A stretch of 64,000 nt of DNA, taken from positions 1 through 64,000 of the forward strand of contig NZ_LBMU02000079.1 of NCBI RefSeq assembly GCF_001005085.2, read 5' to 3'. The DNA comes from Streptomyces humi (GTDB lineage Bacteria; Actinomycetota; Actinomycetes; Streptomycetales; Streptomycetaceae). The position numbers and the translations under genes were made by a program. The notes under the pieces were generated by a model that had not been told where the DNA came from, did no database searches, and saw nothing but the letters and a program-made list of their open reading frames with translations. This document shows positions 15,217 through 23,273 of this stretch, in pieces (the first letter of the stretch is position 1; every line of letters begins with the position of its first letter).

Positions 15217-15858
15217 GTGATCGCCGTCAATCCGACGGACAGCGCCTCGCTGCTGGCTGCCTTCGGGGCCCTCGGCGTGCTGGCGGTGATCTTCGCCGAG
15301 TCGGCCCTGCTGGTCGTCGGGTTCTTCCTGCCGGGCGACACGCTGCTGTTCCCGGCCGGTGTGCTGTGCGCGGCGACCGCGGACCGGCCGCCCCGGCTGG
15401 AGCTGTGGCAGGTGCTGGTGTGCGCGGCCGTCGGCGCCGTGGCGGGCGGGCAGGTCGGCTATCTCATCGGGCGGCACGGCGGACGGCCGCTGCTCGCCCG
15501 CACCTCCCGGCCCCGGGTGCGCGAGGGCGCGGCCCGCGCGGAACGGCTGCTGGCCCGCTACGGATACGGAAAGGCGCTGGTGATCGGCCGTTTCGTGCCG
15601 ATGCTGCGCTCCGTGCTGCACCCGGCGGCCGGGGCGCTCGGGGTGCCGGTGCGGCCGTTCACCCTCTGGCAGAGCGTCGGCGGCATCCTGTGGTCCCAGA
15701 GCTTCGTCCTCGCCGGGTACGCGCTGGGTTCCTCGGTCTCCCACGTCGACGACTACCTGCTGCCGCTGGTCGGCGCGATCGTCGTACTCTCCGTGCTGCC
15801 GTTGCTGCTGGAGGCCCGCAGATCGCGCCGGGGGCGGACCGGTCAGGGTTCCCAGTGA
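15217..15858 (+). CDS. DedA/SNARE-associated family membrane protein
   Basis: 213 residues from GTG 15217. In-frame GTGs at 15214 and 15187 are also possible; GGGGAGG sits at 15202-15208 and AAGGAG just ahead of 15187. Visible DedA signature: ESALLVVGFFLPGDTLLF, then GGQVGYLIGRHGG, then RFVPMLRSVLHPAAGALG, and a C-terminal helix pair. DedA proteins are flippases or transporters that support lipid-carrier recycling and envelope integrity. The 3' end overlaps the convergent MarR gene by 16 bp. Confidence 0.85.
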   Translation: MIAVNPTDSASLLAAFGALGVLAVIFAESALLVVGFFLPGDTLLFPAGVLCAATADRPPRLELWQVLVCAAVGAVAGGQVGYLIGRHGGRPLLARTSRPRVREGAARAERLLARYGYGKALVIGRFVPMLRSVLHPAAGALGVPVRPFTLWQSVGGILWSQSFVLAGYALGSSVSHVDDYLLPLVGAIVVLSVLPLLLEARRSRRGRTGQGSQ

Positions 15859-16268
15859 GCCAGGCGGTGCAGGGCCGCGGCCGTGTCGGCGAAGCCGTCG
15901 GCGCCGAGCAGGGCCCGCAGTCCGGCGTTGAAACCGTCGATCTCCGGGCGGGCCGACTCCAGCGCGGCGGCCCCGGGCCGGGTCAGTTCGAGGACGACCG
16001 CGCGGTGTTCGCTCGGGTGCCTGCGCCGGGTGACGAGGCCGGCGTCCGTGAGCCGCCGGACCAGCGCGGTGACGCCTGACTCGCGTTGCTGGAGGACCTG
16101 GGCCAGCCGCTGCTGGGTGATGCCGGGCTCCTCGTCGATCGCCAGCAGGGCGCCGAGCTGGGCCGTGGTGATCCCGACGGTGGCGAGCAGGCGCCGGTCG
16201 GCGGTCGTGCGCAGCTGGTGGGCGGCGCGTTGCAGGAGGAAGAAAAGGCGCTGGTCGGGCTCGGGCAT
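15843..16268 (-). CDS. MarR family regulator
   Basis: 141 residues with a winged helix: ITTAQLGALLAIDEEPGITQQRLAQVLQ, recognition helix QQRESGVTALVRRLTDAGLV, and the beta wing RRRHPSEHRAVVLELT. Divergent from a thioesterase gene with a perfect 12-bp palindrome between them at 16312-16323, so autoregulation and control of the thioesterase are likely. Overlaps the dedA-like gene by 16 bp at the 3' end. Confidence 0.9.
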   Translation of the reverse strand: MPEPDQRLFFLLQRAAHQLRTTADRRLLATVGITTAQLGALLAIDEEPGITQQRLAQVLQQRESGVTALVRRLTDAGLVTRRRHPSEHRAVVLELTRPGAAALESARPEIDGFNAGLRALLGADGFADTAAALHRLAHWEP

Positions 16269-16278
16269 GGGCGGAATC

Positions 16279-16323
16279 TTGACAGACTCGGCGGCTGGAC
16301 GCCATTGTCACTTCACTAGTGAA
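16279..16323 (+). promoter_or_regulatory. MarR operator palindrome and thioesterase promoter
   Basis: TTCACTAGTGAA at 16312-16323 is a perfect 12-bp palindrome typical of MarR sites. A plus-strand -35 TTGACA at 16279-16284 with a weak -10 near 16303-16308 places the palindrome at the start point of the thioesterase transcript. Confidence 0.55.
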
Positions 16324-16340
16324 TCGAGACTCGGTGTGGG

Positions 16341-16835
16341 GTGACGAGAGTGAACGACACGCCCGATCTGACCTTCGCCCGGAAGGTGCTGGCTGCCCAG
16401 CCCTTCAGTGTCCTCCTGGGTACCCGGCTGACGGCCTTCGGCGACGGCGAGGCCACGCTGGAACTGGACAACCGCGCGGAGCTGCGGCAGCAGTACGGGT
16501 ACGTGCACGGCGGGGTGCTGGCCTACGTGGCGGAGAACGCGATGGCGTTCGCCGCCGGCACCCGGCCCGGCGACCGGCCTCTCACCGCCGGGTTCACCGT
16601 CGACTTCGTGCGTCCGGCGGACGGCGCGTTCCTGCGCGCCCGGGCCCGGGTGGTGCGGGCCGGCCGGGCGCTGGCCGTCTGCCGCTGCGACCTGGTGTCG
16701 GTGGACGCCGACGGCACCGAGACCCTCTGTGCCGTCGCCCAGGGAACCATCTCCTTCGCACCTCCGCCCGGACCCAGTATGCGCGAGGGAAAATTCAGTT
16801 CATCAGTGCGCAAACCGATCGCTGGATCGGTGTAA
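16341..16835 (+). CDS. PaaI-type hotdog thioesterase
   Basis: 164 residues, hotdog fold. Helix signature QQYGYVHGGVLAYVAENAMAFAA with the GG turn of PaaI-like acyl-CoA thioesterases, then LTAGFTVDFVRPADG and RAGRALAVCRCDL. GTG start at 16341; a second GTG at 16350 would remove three residues. Likely hydrolyses aromatic or short acyl-CoA thioesters. The MarR neighbour suggests induction by an aromatic or acyl compound, but the substrate is unknown. Confidence 0.82.
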   Translation: MTRVNDTPDLTFARKVLAAQPFSVLLGTRLTAFGDGEATLELDNRAELRQQYGYVHGGVLAYVAENAMAFAAGTRPGDRPLTAGFTVDFVRPADGAFLRARARVVRAGRALAVCRCDLVSVDADGTETLCAVAQGTISFAPPPGPSMREGKFSSSVRKPIAGSV

Positions 16836-16916
16836 TCGGCAGACATGTCGGACCGCGCGGCGATCTAGCGTCGGAGTGCACGGGGGCCACACGAACCAGA
16901 AAGCACCGAGGCACGC

Positions 16917-18308
16917 ATGCCCATCCCGAACACCGACGTCCTCCCGAATACCGACGTCCTGACCGCGACCGAGTTCGACACCCTGAGCGCTTCCGCCGCC
17001 GACCTCCTCTCGCCCGTCGACGAGCTGCCCGAGTCGGCGGCCTCGCCCGACCTGGTGCTGCGGCGGGTGCGCGACGAGCTGATGCTCGACGGCAATCCCC
17101 GGCTCAACCTCGCCACCTTCGTGACGACCTGGATGGAGCCGCAGGCACGGCAGTTGATGACCGAGACCGCGGCGAAGAACCTCGCGGACCGCGCCGAGTA
17201 CCCGCAGATCACCGCCATGGAGGAGCGCTGTGTGCGGATGCTCGCCAGGCTCTGGCACGCCCCGCATCCGGAGCGGGTCCGCGGCTGCTCCACCACCGGC
17301 TCCAGCGAGGCGGCCATGCTCGGCGGGCTCGCGCTCAAGCGCCGCTGGCAGGAGCGCCGCCGCGGCCAGGGCAAGGACACCGCGCGCCCGAACCTGGTGA
17401 TGGGCGCGAACGTCCAGGTGTGCTGGAAGAAGTTCGCCAACTACTTCGAGGTCGAGCCGCGTTACGTCCCGATGGAGCCGGGCCGCTACCACCTCACGCC
17501 CGACACCCTCACCGCCTACTGCGACGACAACACCATCGGTGTCGTCACCGTCCTCGGCTCCACCTTCGACGGCTCCTACGAACCCGTCGCCGACATCTGC
17601 CTGGCCCTGGACGGCTACCAGGCGGCCACCGGCACCGACATCCCCGTGCACGTCGACGGCGCGTCCGGCGCGATGGTGGCCCCCTTCCTCGACCCGGGCC
17701 TGATGTGGGACTTCCAGCTCGAACGCGTCGCCTCCATCAACACCTCGGGGCACAAGTACGGGCACGTCTTCCCCGGCCTCGGCTGGGCCCTGTGGCGCGA
17801 CGCCGACGCACTCCCCGACGACCTGGTCTTCGAGGTCGACTACCTCGGCGGCAGCAACCCCAGCTTCACCCTCAACTTCTCCCGCCCGGGCGCCCATGTC
17901 GTGGCGCAGTACTACAGCTTCCTGCGCTACGGCTTCGAGGGACTGCGGAAGCTGGCCACCCAGAGCCGTACGACGGCCCGTGCGCTGGCCACCCGCATCC
18001 GCTCCATTCCCCCCTACGAACTCGTCACGGACGGCTCCGAACTGCCGGCCTTCGCCTTCCGACTGGCGCCCGGCACCCAGGGCTTCACGGTCTTCGACGT
18101 GTCCCACGCCATGCGGGCACGCGGCTGGCACCTGCCCGCCTACGCCTTCCCCGCCCCCTGCCAGGACGTCTCCGTGCTGCGTCTGGTCGTACGCACCGGG
18201 TTCACCGCCGAACTCGCGGGCATGTTCGTCGCCGACCTGACGGAGATCACCAGGCAACTCCACCCGGCCCGGCCCGCACCCCTCGTCAAGCCGCTGGCCA
18301 CGGCCTGA
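16917..18308 (+). CDS. gadB: Glutamate decarboxylase (PLP-dependent)
   Basis: 463 residues, group II PLP decarboxylase of the bacterial GadA/B size. Visible: NLATFVTTWMEPQARQLM, GCSTTGSSEAAMLGGLALK (phosphate cradle), HVDGASGAMVAPF (aspartate contacting the PLP ring) and the PLP lysine in NTSGHKYGHVFPG. It converts glutamate to GABA and consumes a cytoplasmic proton. No glutamate/GABA antiporter is adjacent. The N terminus carries an in-frame duplication, PNTDVLPNTDVL, reflecting a repeat in the DNA just after the start codon. Confidence 0.92.
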   Translation: MPIPNTDVLPNTDVLTATEFDTLSASAADLLSPVDELPESAASPDLVLRRVRDELMLDGNPRLNLATFVTTWMEPQARQLMTETAAKNLADRAEYPQITAMEERCVRMLARLWHAPHPERVRGCSTTGSSEAAMLGGLALKRRWQERRRGQGKDTARPNLVMGANVQVCWKKFANYFEVEPRYVPMEPGRYHLTPDTLTAYCDDNTIGVVTVLGSTFDGSYEPVADICLALDGYQAATGTDIPVHVDGASGAMVAPFLDPGLMWDFQLERVASINTSGHKYGHVFPGLGWALWRDADALPDDLVFEVDYLGGSNPSFTLNFSRPGAHVVAQYYSFLRYGFEGLRKLATQSRTTARALATRIRSIPPYELVTDGSELPAFAFRLAPGTQGFTVFDVSHAMRARGWHLPAYAFPAPCQDVSVLRLVVRTGFTAELAGMFVADLTEITRQLHPARPAPLVKPLATA

Positions 18309-18368
18309 GCGGCGCCTCCGCACCGGTGGCCGGGCGCCGGCGAGCGGTCCCGTGCCCGCCCGCGGGGC

Positions 18369-18821
18369 TCAGTCGAGGGTCTCGACGACCGCTTCGAACT
18401 GGCGCGCCATGGCCGGTACCGAGCGTCCGTCCAGAAGGTCGATGACCCGCTTGCGGGCACTCGCCAGATGCACGGGGTAGGTGTCCTGGAGCCGCTTCAG
18501 CCCCTCGGGGGTCAGCTTGGCGACATTGCCGCGGGCGTCGCCCTCGTAGCGGCGCTTGGCGACCTGGCCGCGGCCCTGGAGCGCCTCGACGACACGGGTG
18601 ATGCGGCTCGCCGACAGCGCGGTGGCCGAGGCGAGGTCCGTCATCCGCAGTTCCTGGTTGTCGGCCTCGGAGAGGTTCATCAGGACGACGTACTCGGTGA
18701 GGGTCAGCCCGGCGGACCGCAGCAGGTCGTCGTCCAGCGAGCGCGGCAGCGCGACGATGACCCGCATCAGCGCGCGCCAGAGGCGTTCTTCCTGAGCGGT
18801 CAGCGGATCATCGGCGGCCAT
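18369..18821 (-). CDS. MarR family regulator
   Basis: 150 residues. Winged helix with LTLTEYVVLMNLSEADNQELRMTDLASATALSASRITRVVEALQ and wing KRRYEGDARGNVAKLTPEG. Convergent with gadB. No strong ribosome site precedes the ATG, so a leaderless transcript is possible. Target unknown. Confidence 0.88.
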   Translation of the reverse strand: MAADDPLTAQEERLWRALMRVIVALPRSLDDDLLRSAGLTLTEYVVLMNLSEADNQELRMTDLASATALSASRITRVVEALQGRGQVAKRRYEGDARGNVAKLTPEGLKRLQDTYPVHLASARKRVIDLLDGRSVPAMARQFEAVVETLD

Positions 18822-18870
18822 CCGAGAAGGTTAGCGTGCTCTACCAGACCCCGACCGGCGTGATCGGTGC

Positions 18871-18954
18871 CTAAGGGCCTGTCTGACAGTTCCCGTCTGC
18901 TCCGCGACGCCCGCCCTTCGGGCGGACGACGGGAATGGTCAGACAGGCCCTTAG
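18871..18954. mobile_element. 84-bp palindromic MITE-like element
   Basis: Terminal inverted repeats of 27 bp with two mismatches: the left arm starts CTAAGGGCCTGTCTGAC at 18871 and the right arm ends with its complement at 18954. A smaller hairpin around TTCG sits in the middle. The outer ends read CTAA...TTAG, so a TA or TTA/TAA target is possible. It lies between the MarR start and the Lrp gene and supplies the Lrp stop codon (TAA, 18953-18951). No transposase is nearby. It could also act as a terminator for the Lrp transcript. Confidence 0.6.
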
Positions 18955-19943
18955 CCCGGCGGTGGTACCAGGCGGCCCTGGGAGATGAGGGAGGCGGCCT
19001 GTTTGAGGCGGCGGACCCGGATGCTGACGCTGTAGCCGTCGATGCCCGGGATGGCGGCGATGCTCGTGGTCAGATAGCGGTAGAAGTCCTCGGCGTCCCG
19101 GGCGATGACGATCACCATCAGGTTGTGCTCGCCGCTGATGGCCCCGACGAACGCGACCTCCTCGTGGCGGGCGATCTCCTCGCCGACCCGCTCCAGCCGG
19201 GCGGGGGCGACCCGCAGCCAGACGGTGGCGTTGAGATGGTGGCCGAGCCGTTCGGGGAGCAGCTCGACGTCGTAGGTGAGGGTGCCCGAACTCTCCAGCG
19301 CCTCCAAGCGCCGGGCCACCCGGGCCGGCGACCAGCCCGTGAGTTCGGCGAGCCGGGTCTGGGTGGTGCGGCCGTCCTCGGCGAGGGCGTCGAGCAGCGG
19401 GGTGTCCTCCTCGGCCGGGGGCGGCGGGGGCCCGGGGGCGGGTGCCGGCCGTTCCGCGGTGAGCTGCCGGACCTGCTCGGGGCCGAGGCTGTCGCCGTAG
19501 CCCGTCCACTCACTGCTGCCCGGAGTGCCGTAGGAGTGGATGAGCAGATCGACGGTGATGTCCAGGACCGCCGCGGCCCGCGGCAGCTGCCGCAGCAGGA
19601 CGTCGTCGCGCTGCATGTCGAGCGGTGCCCTGATGACGCAGAAGATCTCCGAACCGCCCGAGGCCAGGTGGGCGTAGGCGATGTCGGGACGCCGGGCGAG
19701 GCTGTCGGCGAGCGGGCGGACCAGGTCAGGGCGGCAGCGGATGCGGGTGGCCCACTCCGCGGTGCCGTACACCCGCGGGTTGACCAGGCCCAGGACCCGT
19801 AGCGTGCCGGCTCGCCGCAGCGCCTGGTAGCGGCGGGCCGCGGTCTGCTCGGAGACGCCGGCCACCTCGCCGATCCGGCGGAAGGGCAGCCGAGGCGCGC
19901 ACTGAAGGGCGCGGAGGATCTTCTTGTCCACGGTGTCGAGCAT
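18951..19943 (-). CDS. Lrp/AsnC regulator with two tandem HTH-sensor units
   Basis: 330 residues, about twice the normal Lrp length. Unit 1: VDKKILRALQCAPRLPFRRI HTH (about 4-45) plus a RAM sensor (about 70-145). Unit 2: LLDALAEDGRTTQTRLAELT HTH (about 165-205) plus RAM (about 220-300) with GEHNLMVIVIARD. Such doubled Lrp proteins are common in actinomycetes. The stop codon lies in the palindromic element at 18871-18954, so the last residues may be insertion-derived. Divergent from the exporter gene, a likely target. Confidence 0.9.
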   Translation of the reverse strand: MLDTVDKKILRALQCAPRLPFRRIGEVAGVSEQTAARRYQALRRAGTLRVLGLVNPRVYGTAEWATRIRCRPDLVRPLADSLARRPDIAYAHLASGGSEIFCVIRAPLDMQRDDVLLRQLPRAAAVLDITVDLLIHSYGTPGSSEWTGYGDSLGPEQVRQLTAERPAPAPGPPPPPAEEDTPLLDALAEDGRTTQTRLAELTGWSPARVARRLEALESSGTLTYDVELLPERLGHHLNATVWLRVAPARLERVGEEIARHEEVAFVGAISGEHNLMVIVIARDAEDFYRYLTTSIAAIPGIDGYSVSIRVRRLKQAASLISQGRLVPPPG

Positions 19944-20137
19944 GGCGGAAGTCTGCCATGGAGAAGCGAGACGATGGAGGCTTTTGCAGGGTGACGGGGG
20001 TGTGGTTGGCGGTTGTGCGGCCTCGGGCCGGATGCTGTGGCGGCGGGTTTCCCCTCGGAGGCCCGGACGACAGCAGGCCGCCGGGGATGCCGGGCGGCCT
20101 ACGAGCGCGGTGCCGTGCGCCGCGAAGGAGTGTCCCC

Positions 20138-21736
20138 GTGAATCTCACGACACCGGCGAGCGGGCCGGTCGAGCGGCGGACGGCCACGATCGTGATGGCC
20201 TGCCTGGGCGTCTTCGTCGCCTATCTGCCGGTCACCACCGTCGCCGTGAGCCTGCCCGCCCTGCAAGCGGCACTGGACGCCTCGACGGCCCAGCTGTCGT
20301 GGGTGCAGGACGCGTTCGTGCTGCCGATGGCCGCGTTCATCCTGACCGCCGGTGTGTTCGGGGACGTGCACGGGCGCAAGAAGGTCTTCCAGGCCGGTCT
20401 GCTGTTCTCGGCCGCGGGCGCGGTCACCGCCCTGTGCGCGCACTCCGTCGAGGTCGTCTGGGCCGGGCAGGCGCTGGCCGGGCTCGGTGCGGCGGCGTTG
20501 CTGCCGACCACGCTGGCGCTGATCAGCCATGCGGTGCCGGACCACCGGGAGCGCGGGAAGTTCATCGGCATATGGGCCACCTGCCTGATGGCGGCCCTGG
20601 CGGTCGGTCCGGTCGTCGCCGGTGTGGTCGTCGCGCACTTCTCCTGGCGCTGGATCTACCTGCCGTCGGTCCCCGTCGCGCTGCTCTCGGTCGCGATCGC
20701 GGCCCGGCAGCTGTCCGACTCGCGCGCTCCGCACGGGCGCCGGCTGGACTGGCCCGGACAGATCACCGCCACCCTCGCGATCACCGCGCTGGTGTACGGC
20801 GTGATCGAGGGCGGCGCCAGCTCGTTCACCGACGTCAAGGTGATGGTGGCGCTGTTCACCGCCGTGGTCGCCGGGGTCGCGTTCGTGCTGGCGGAGCGGC
20901 GCAGTGACAGCCCGATGCTGGACCTGAGCCTGTTCCGCAGTCCCGCGTTCACGGCCACCACGCTCGTGGCGATGACCAGCTTCCTGGCGCTGATCGGGTT
21001 CTTCTTCGTGCTCAGCCTCTACTTCGGCATGGTGCAGCGGCTGGACACCCTGCAAGCCTGCTGGCGGCTGCTGATGGTCACCGGGTCGGCCCTGCTCGTC
21101 GGCGGACCGGCCGGGCGGCTGATGCACCGGGTCTCCGCACGCTGGATGATCACCGGTGGTCTGCTGATGGTCGCCGCCGCCCAGTTCGCGCTGATCGGCC
21201 TGGCGGCCGACACCTCCTTCGGCTCCGCCGCCTGGCGGCTCGCCCTGCTGGGTCTCGGCATGGGTCTGGTGATGACGCCGATGACGGCGACCGCGGTGGC
21301 CTCCGTGCCGTACCACCTGGCCGGCATGGCGGCCGCGGGCAACAACGCCTTCCGGCAGGTCGGCGGCGCCCTCGGACCGGCCGTCCTGGGTGCCCTGCTC
21401 ACCACCCGGGCGGTCGACGCGCTGCCCGGTCACCTCGCCGACGCGGGGGTGGGCGGCGCGGTCCAGGACCGGATCGTGTCCGTCGCGCAGACGGACGGTC
21501 TCGGCGCGGTCGCCGGACTGGACCTGGGCGCGCAGACCGGGCAGGCCATGGGGGCGCTCGGCGACTCCTTCCTGGACGGCATGCGGCTGTGCCTGATCAC
21601 GGCGGGCAGCCTCACGCTGCTGGCGGCCCTGGTCGCGGTGGTCCTGCTGCGCACGCCCCGGCGGCAGCCCACGCTCAGGGCGGCGGGGGCCGAGCCGCGC
21701 ACGGACGAGCAGCCCTCGGCCGTGCGGAGCGCCTGA
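20138..21736 (+). CDS. DHA2-type (EmrB/QacA) drug/metabolite exporter
   Basis: 532 residues, about 14 membrane helices, the DHA2 size. Motifs: LSWVQDAFVLPMAAFILTAG, the loop motif GDVHGRKKVFQAG (motif A) and the conserved AGLGAAALLPTTLALI. I start at GTG 20138, which has AAGGAG seven bases ahead; upstream in-frame codons have no family match. The C terminus is hydrophilic. A proton-driven efflux pump, substrate unknown; control by the divergent Lrp-type regulator is plausible. Confidence 0.9.
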   Translation: MNLTTPASGPVERRTATIVMACLGVFVAYLPVTTVAVSLPALQAALDASTAQLSWVQDAFVLPMAAFILTAGVFGDVHGRKKVFQAGLLFSAAGAVTALCAHSVEVVWAGQALAGLGAAALLPTTLALISHAVPDHRERGKFIGIWATCLMAALAVGPVVAGVVVAHFSWRWIYLPSVPVALLSVAIAARQLSDSRAPHGRRLDWPGQITATLAITALVYGVIEGGASSFTDVKVMVALFTAVVAGVAFVLAERRSDSPMLDLSLFRSPAFTATTLVAMTSFLALIGFFFVLSLYFGMVQRLDTLQACWRLLMVTGSALLVGGPAGRLMHRVSARWMITGGLLMVAAAQFALIGLAADTSFGSAAWRLALLGLGMGLVMTPMTATAVASVPYHLAGMAAAGNNAFRQVGGALGPAVLGALLTTRAVDALPGHLADAGVGGAVQDRIVSVAQTDGLGAVAGLDLGAQTGQAMGALGDSFLDGMRLCLITAGSLTLLAALVAVVLLRTPRRQPTLRAAGAEPRTDEQPSAVRSA

Positions 21737-21763
21737 CAGCCCACCGCGCGCGGCCTCTGTTGG

Positions 21764-21921
21764 CTCACGCCACAGCGGCTCACGCCACAGCGCCTGAGAG
21801 CACACCACACAGCGCCTGAGAGCACACCCCGCAGCGCCCTGAGGGCACACCGCGCAGCCCTTGACGCCTCACCGCGCAGCCCCTGACGCCTCACCGCGCA
21901 GCCCCCCGACGGCTCACCGCA
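21764..21921. repeat. Degenerate tandem repeats between convergent exporter and gudD
   Basis: Two 15-bp units (CTCACGCCACAGCG) followed by about five 22-bp units ending in CAGCGC(C) or CAGCCC, such as CTGAGAGCACACC and CTGACGCCTCACCG. The array runs into the stop codon of gudD (21914-21916). Unit drift suggests repeated slippage. No open frame is implied. Confidence 0.6.
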
Positions 21922-23245
21922 CCAGGCAGGGGCGTTTGGGGTCGAAGGTCCAGTCCTCCACCAGGTACCGCATCCCGGTCGCGTCGTCCCGGCCCGCGCC
22001 GAGGTTCTTCTCCTGGTGGAGGGCGTGGGCCGCGAGCAGACGGTCCGTGTCGAGGCGGATGCCGAGCCCGGGGGCGTCGGTGACGGCGACCTCGCCGCCG
22101 ACGATCCGCGGCGGCTCGGCCGTGAGCCGCTCCCGGCCCTCCTGCCAGATCCAGTGGGTGTCCAGGGCGTTGTACTCGCCGGGGGCCGCGGCACCGCAGT
22201 GGGCCATCATCGCGAGCGAGATGTCGAAGTGGTTGTTGGAGTGGCAGCCCCAGGTCAGCCCCATTTCGTGGCAGAGCTGCGCCACCCGCACCGAGCCCCG
22301 CAGGGTCCAGAAGTGCGGGTCCGCGAGCGGGATCGACACCGACTGGAGCGCGAGGGCGTGGGTGAGCTGCCGCCAGTCGGTGGCGATCATGTTGGTCGCG
22401 GTGGGCAGCCCGGTGGCCCGGCGGAACTCGGCGAGGATCTCGCGCCCCGAGTAGCCGTCCTCGGCCCCGCAGGGGTCCTCGGCGTAGGCGAGGGTGCCGA
22501 GCAGCGGCCGGCACAGCTCGACGGCCTCGCGCAGGGACCAGGCACCGTTGGGGTCGAGGGTGATCCGGGCCTCGGGGAAGCGCTGCTTCAGCGCCTGTAC
22601 GGCCTTGACCTCCTCGGCGCCGGCCAGGACCCCGCCCTTCAGTTTGAAGTCCCGGAAGCCGTAGAGGTCGTGGGCCGCCTCCGCCTGGCGGACGATCGCC
22701 TCCGGGGTCAGGGCCTCCTCACGGCGGATCCGGTACCAGGGCACCTCCGAGTCGGCCTCGCGGAGGTAGTCCAGGCCGGTGCGGCCGGGGTCGCCGACGT
22801 AGAAGAGGTAGCCGAGGACCCGTACCGAGTCGCGCTGCCTGCCGTCGCCGAGCAGGGCGGCGACGGGCACCTCCAGATGCTGTCCGAGCAGGTCGAGCAG
22901 GGCGGACTCGACGGCGGTGACGGCGTGCACGGTGGTCCGCAGGTCGAAGGTCTGCGCGCCGCGGCCGCCGGCGTCCCGCCCGCCGAACTCCTCCCCCACG
23001 GTTCGCAACACCCGTTTCCAGTCGCCCAGTCGCGCGCCGACGACCAGCCGCTCCGCGTCCCGCAGGGTCCGCGTGATGGCCTCCCCGCCCGGCACCTCGC
23101 CGAGCCCGGTCCGTCCCTCGGAGTCCTCGACGACCAGGACGTTGCGGGTGAAGTACGGGGCGTGGGCGCCGGAGAGGTTGAGCAGCATGGAGTCCCGGCC
23201 TGCCACCGGGTACACGGAGAAGCGGGTGACGACGGGCTGGCTCAT
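21914..23245 (-). CDS. gudD: D-glucarate dehydratase
   Basis: 443 residues. The N terminus (VVTRFSVYPVAGRDSMLLNLSGAHAPYFTRN split over two strands) and long internal stretches match E. coli GudD as I remember it. Enolase-superfamily catalytic elements are present: the KLK motif in RDFKLKGGV, metal ligands in ITLDPNGAWS, YAEDPCGAE and TATNMIATDW, and the histidine in GCHSNNHFDISLAMM. It dehydrates D-glucarate (and L-idarate) to 5-keto-4-deoxyglucarate. Starts 28 bp after the permease gene. No 5-keto-4-deoxyglucarate aldolase or dehydratase is in the window. Confidence 0.95.
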   Translation of the reverse strand: MSQPVVTRFSVYPVAGRDSMLLNLSGAHAPYFTRNVLVVEDSEGRTGLGEVPGGEAITRTLRDAERLVVGARLGDWKRVLRTVGEEFGGRDAGGRGAQTFDLRTTVHAVTAVESALLDLLGQHLEVPVAALLGDGRQRDSVRVLGYLFYVGDPGRTGLDYLREADSEVPWYRIRREEALTPEAIVRQAEAAHDLYGFRDFKLKGGVLAGAEEVKAVQALKQRFPEARITLDPNGAWSLREAVELCRPLLGTLAYAEDPCGAEDGYSGREILAEFRRATGLPTATNMIATDWRQLTHALALQSVSIPLADPHFWTLRGSVRVAQLCHEMGLTWGCHSNNHFDISLAMMAHCGAAAPGEYNALDTHWIWQEGRERLTAEPPRIVGGEVAVTDAPGLGIRLDTDRLLAAHALHQEKNLGAGRDDATGMRYLVEDWTFDPKRPCLVR

Positions 23246-23273
23246 GACGGAACGTCCTCACTGGGAAAGGGAT

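Noticed and set aside
14340..15341. Long minus-strand extension of the methyltransferase frame into the DUF4232 region
   Set aside because: No ribosome site or methyltransferase motif upstream of ATG 14216; the opposite strand carries a good signal-peptide gene.
18321..18368. Small GC hairpins between gadB and the MarR gene as a terminator
   Set aside because: Pairing is weak and interrupted; not enough to support a call.
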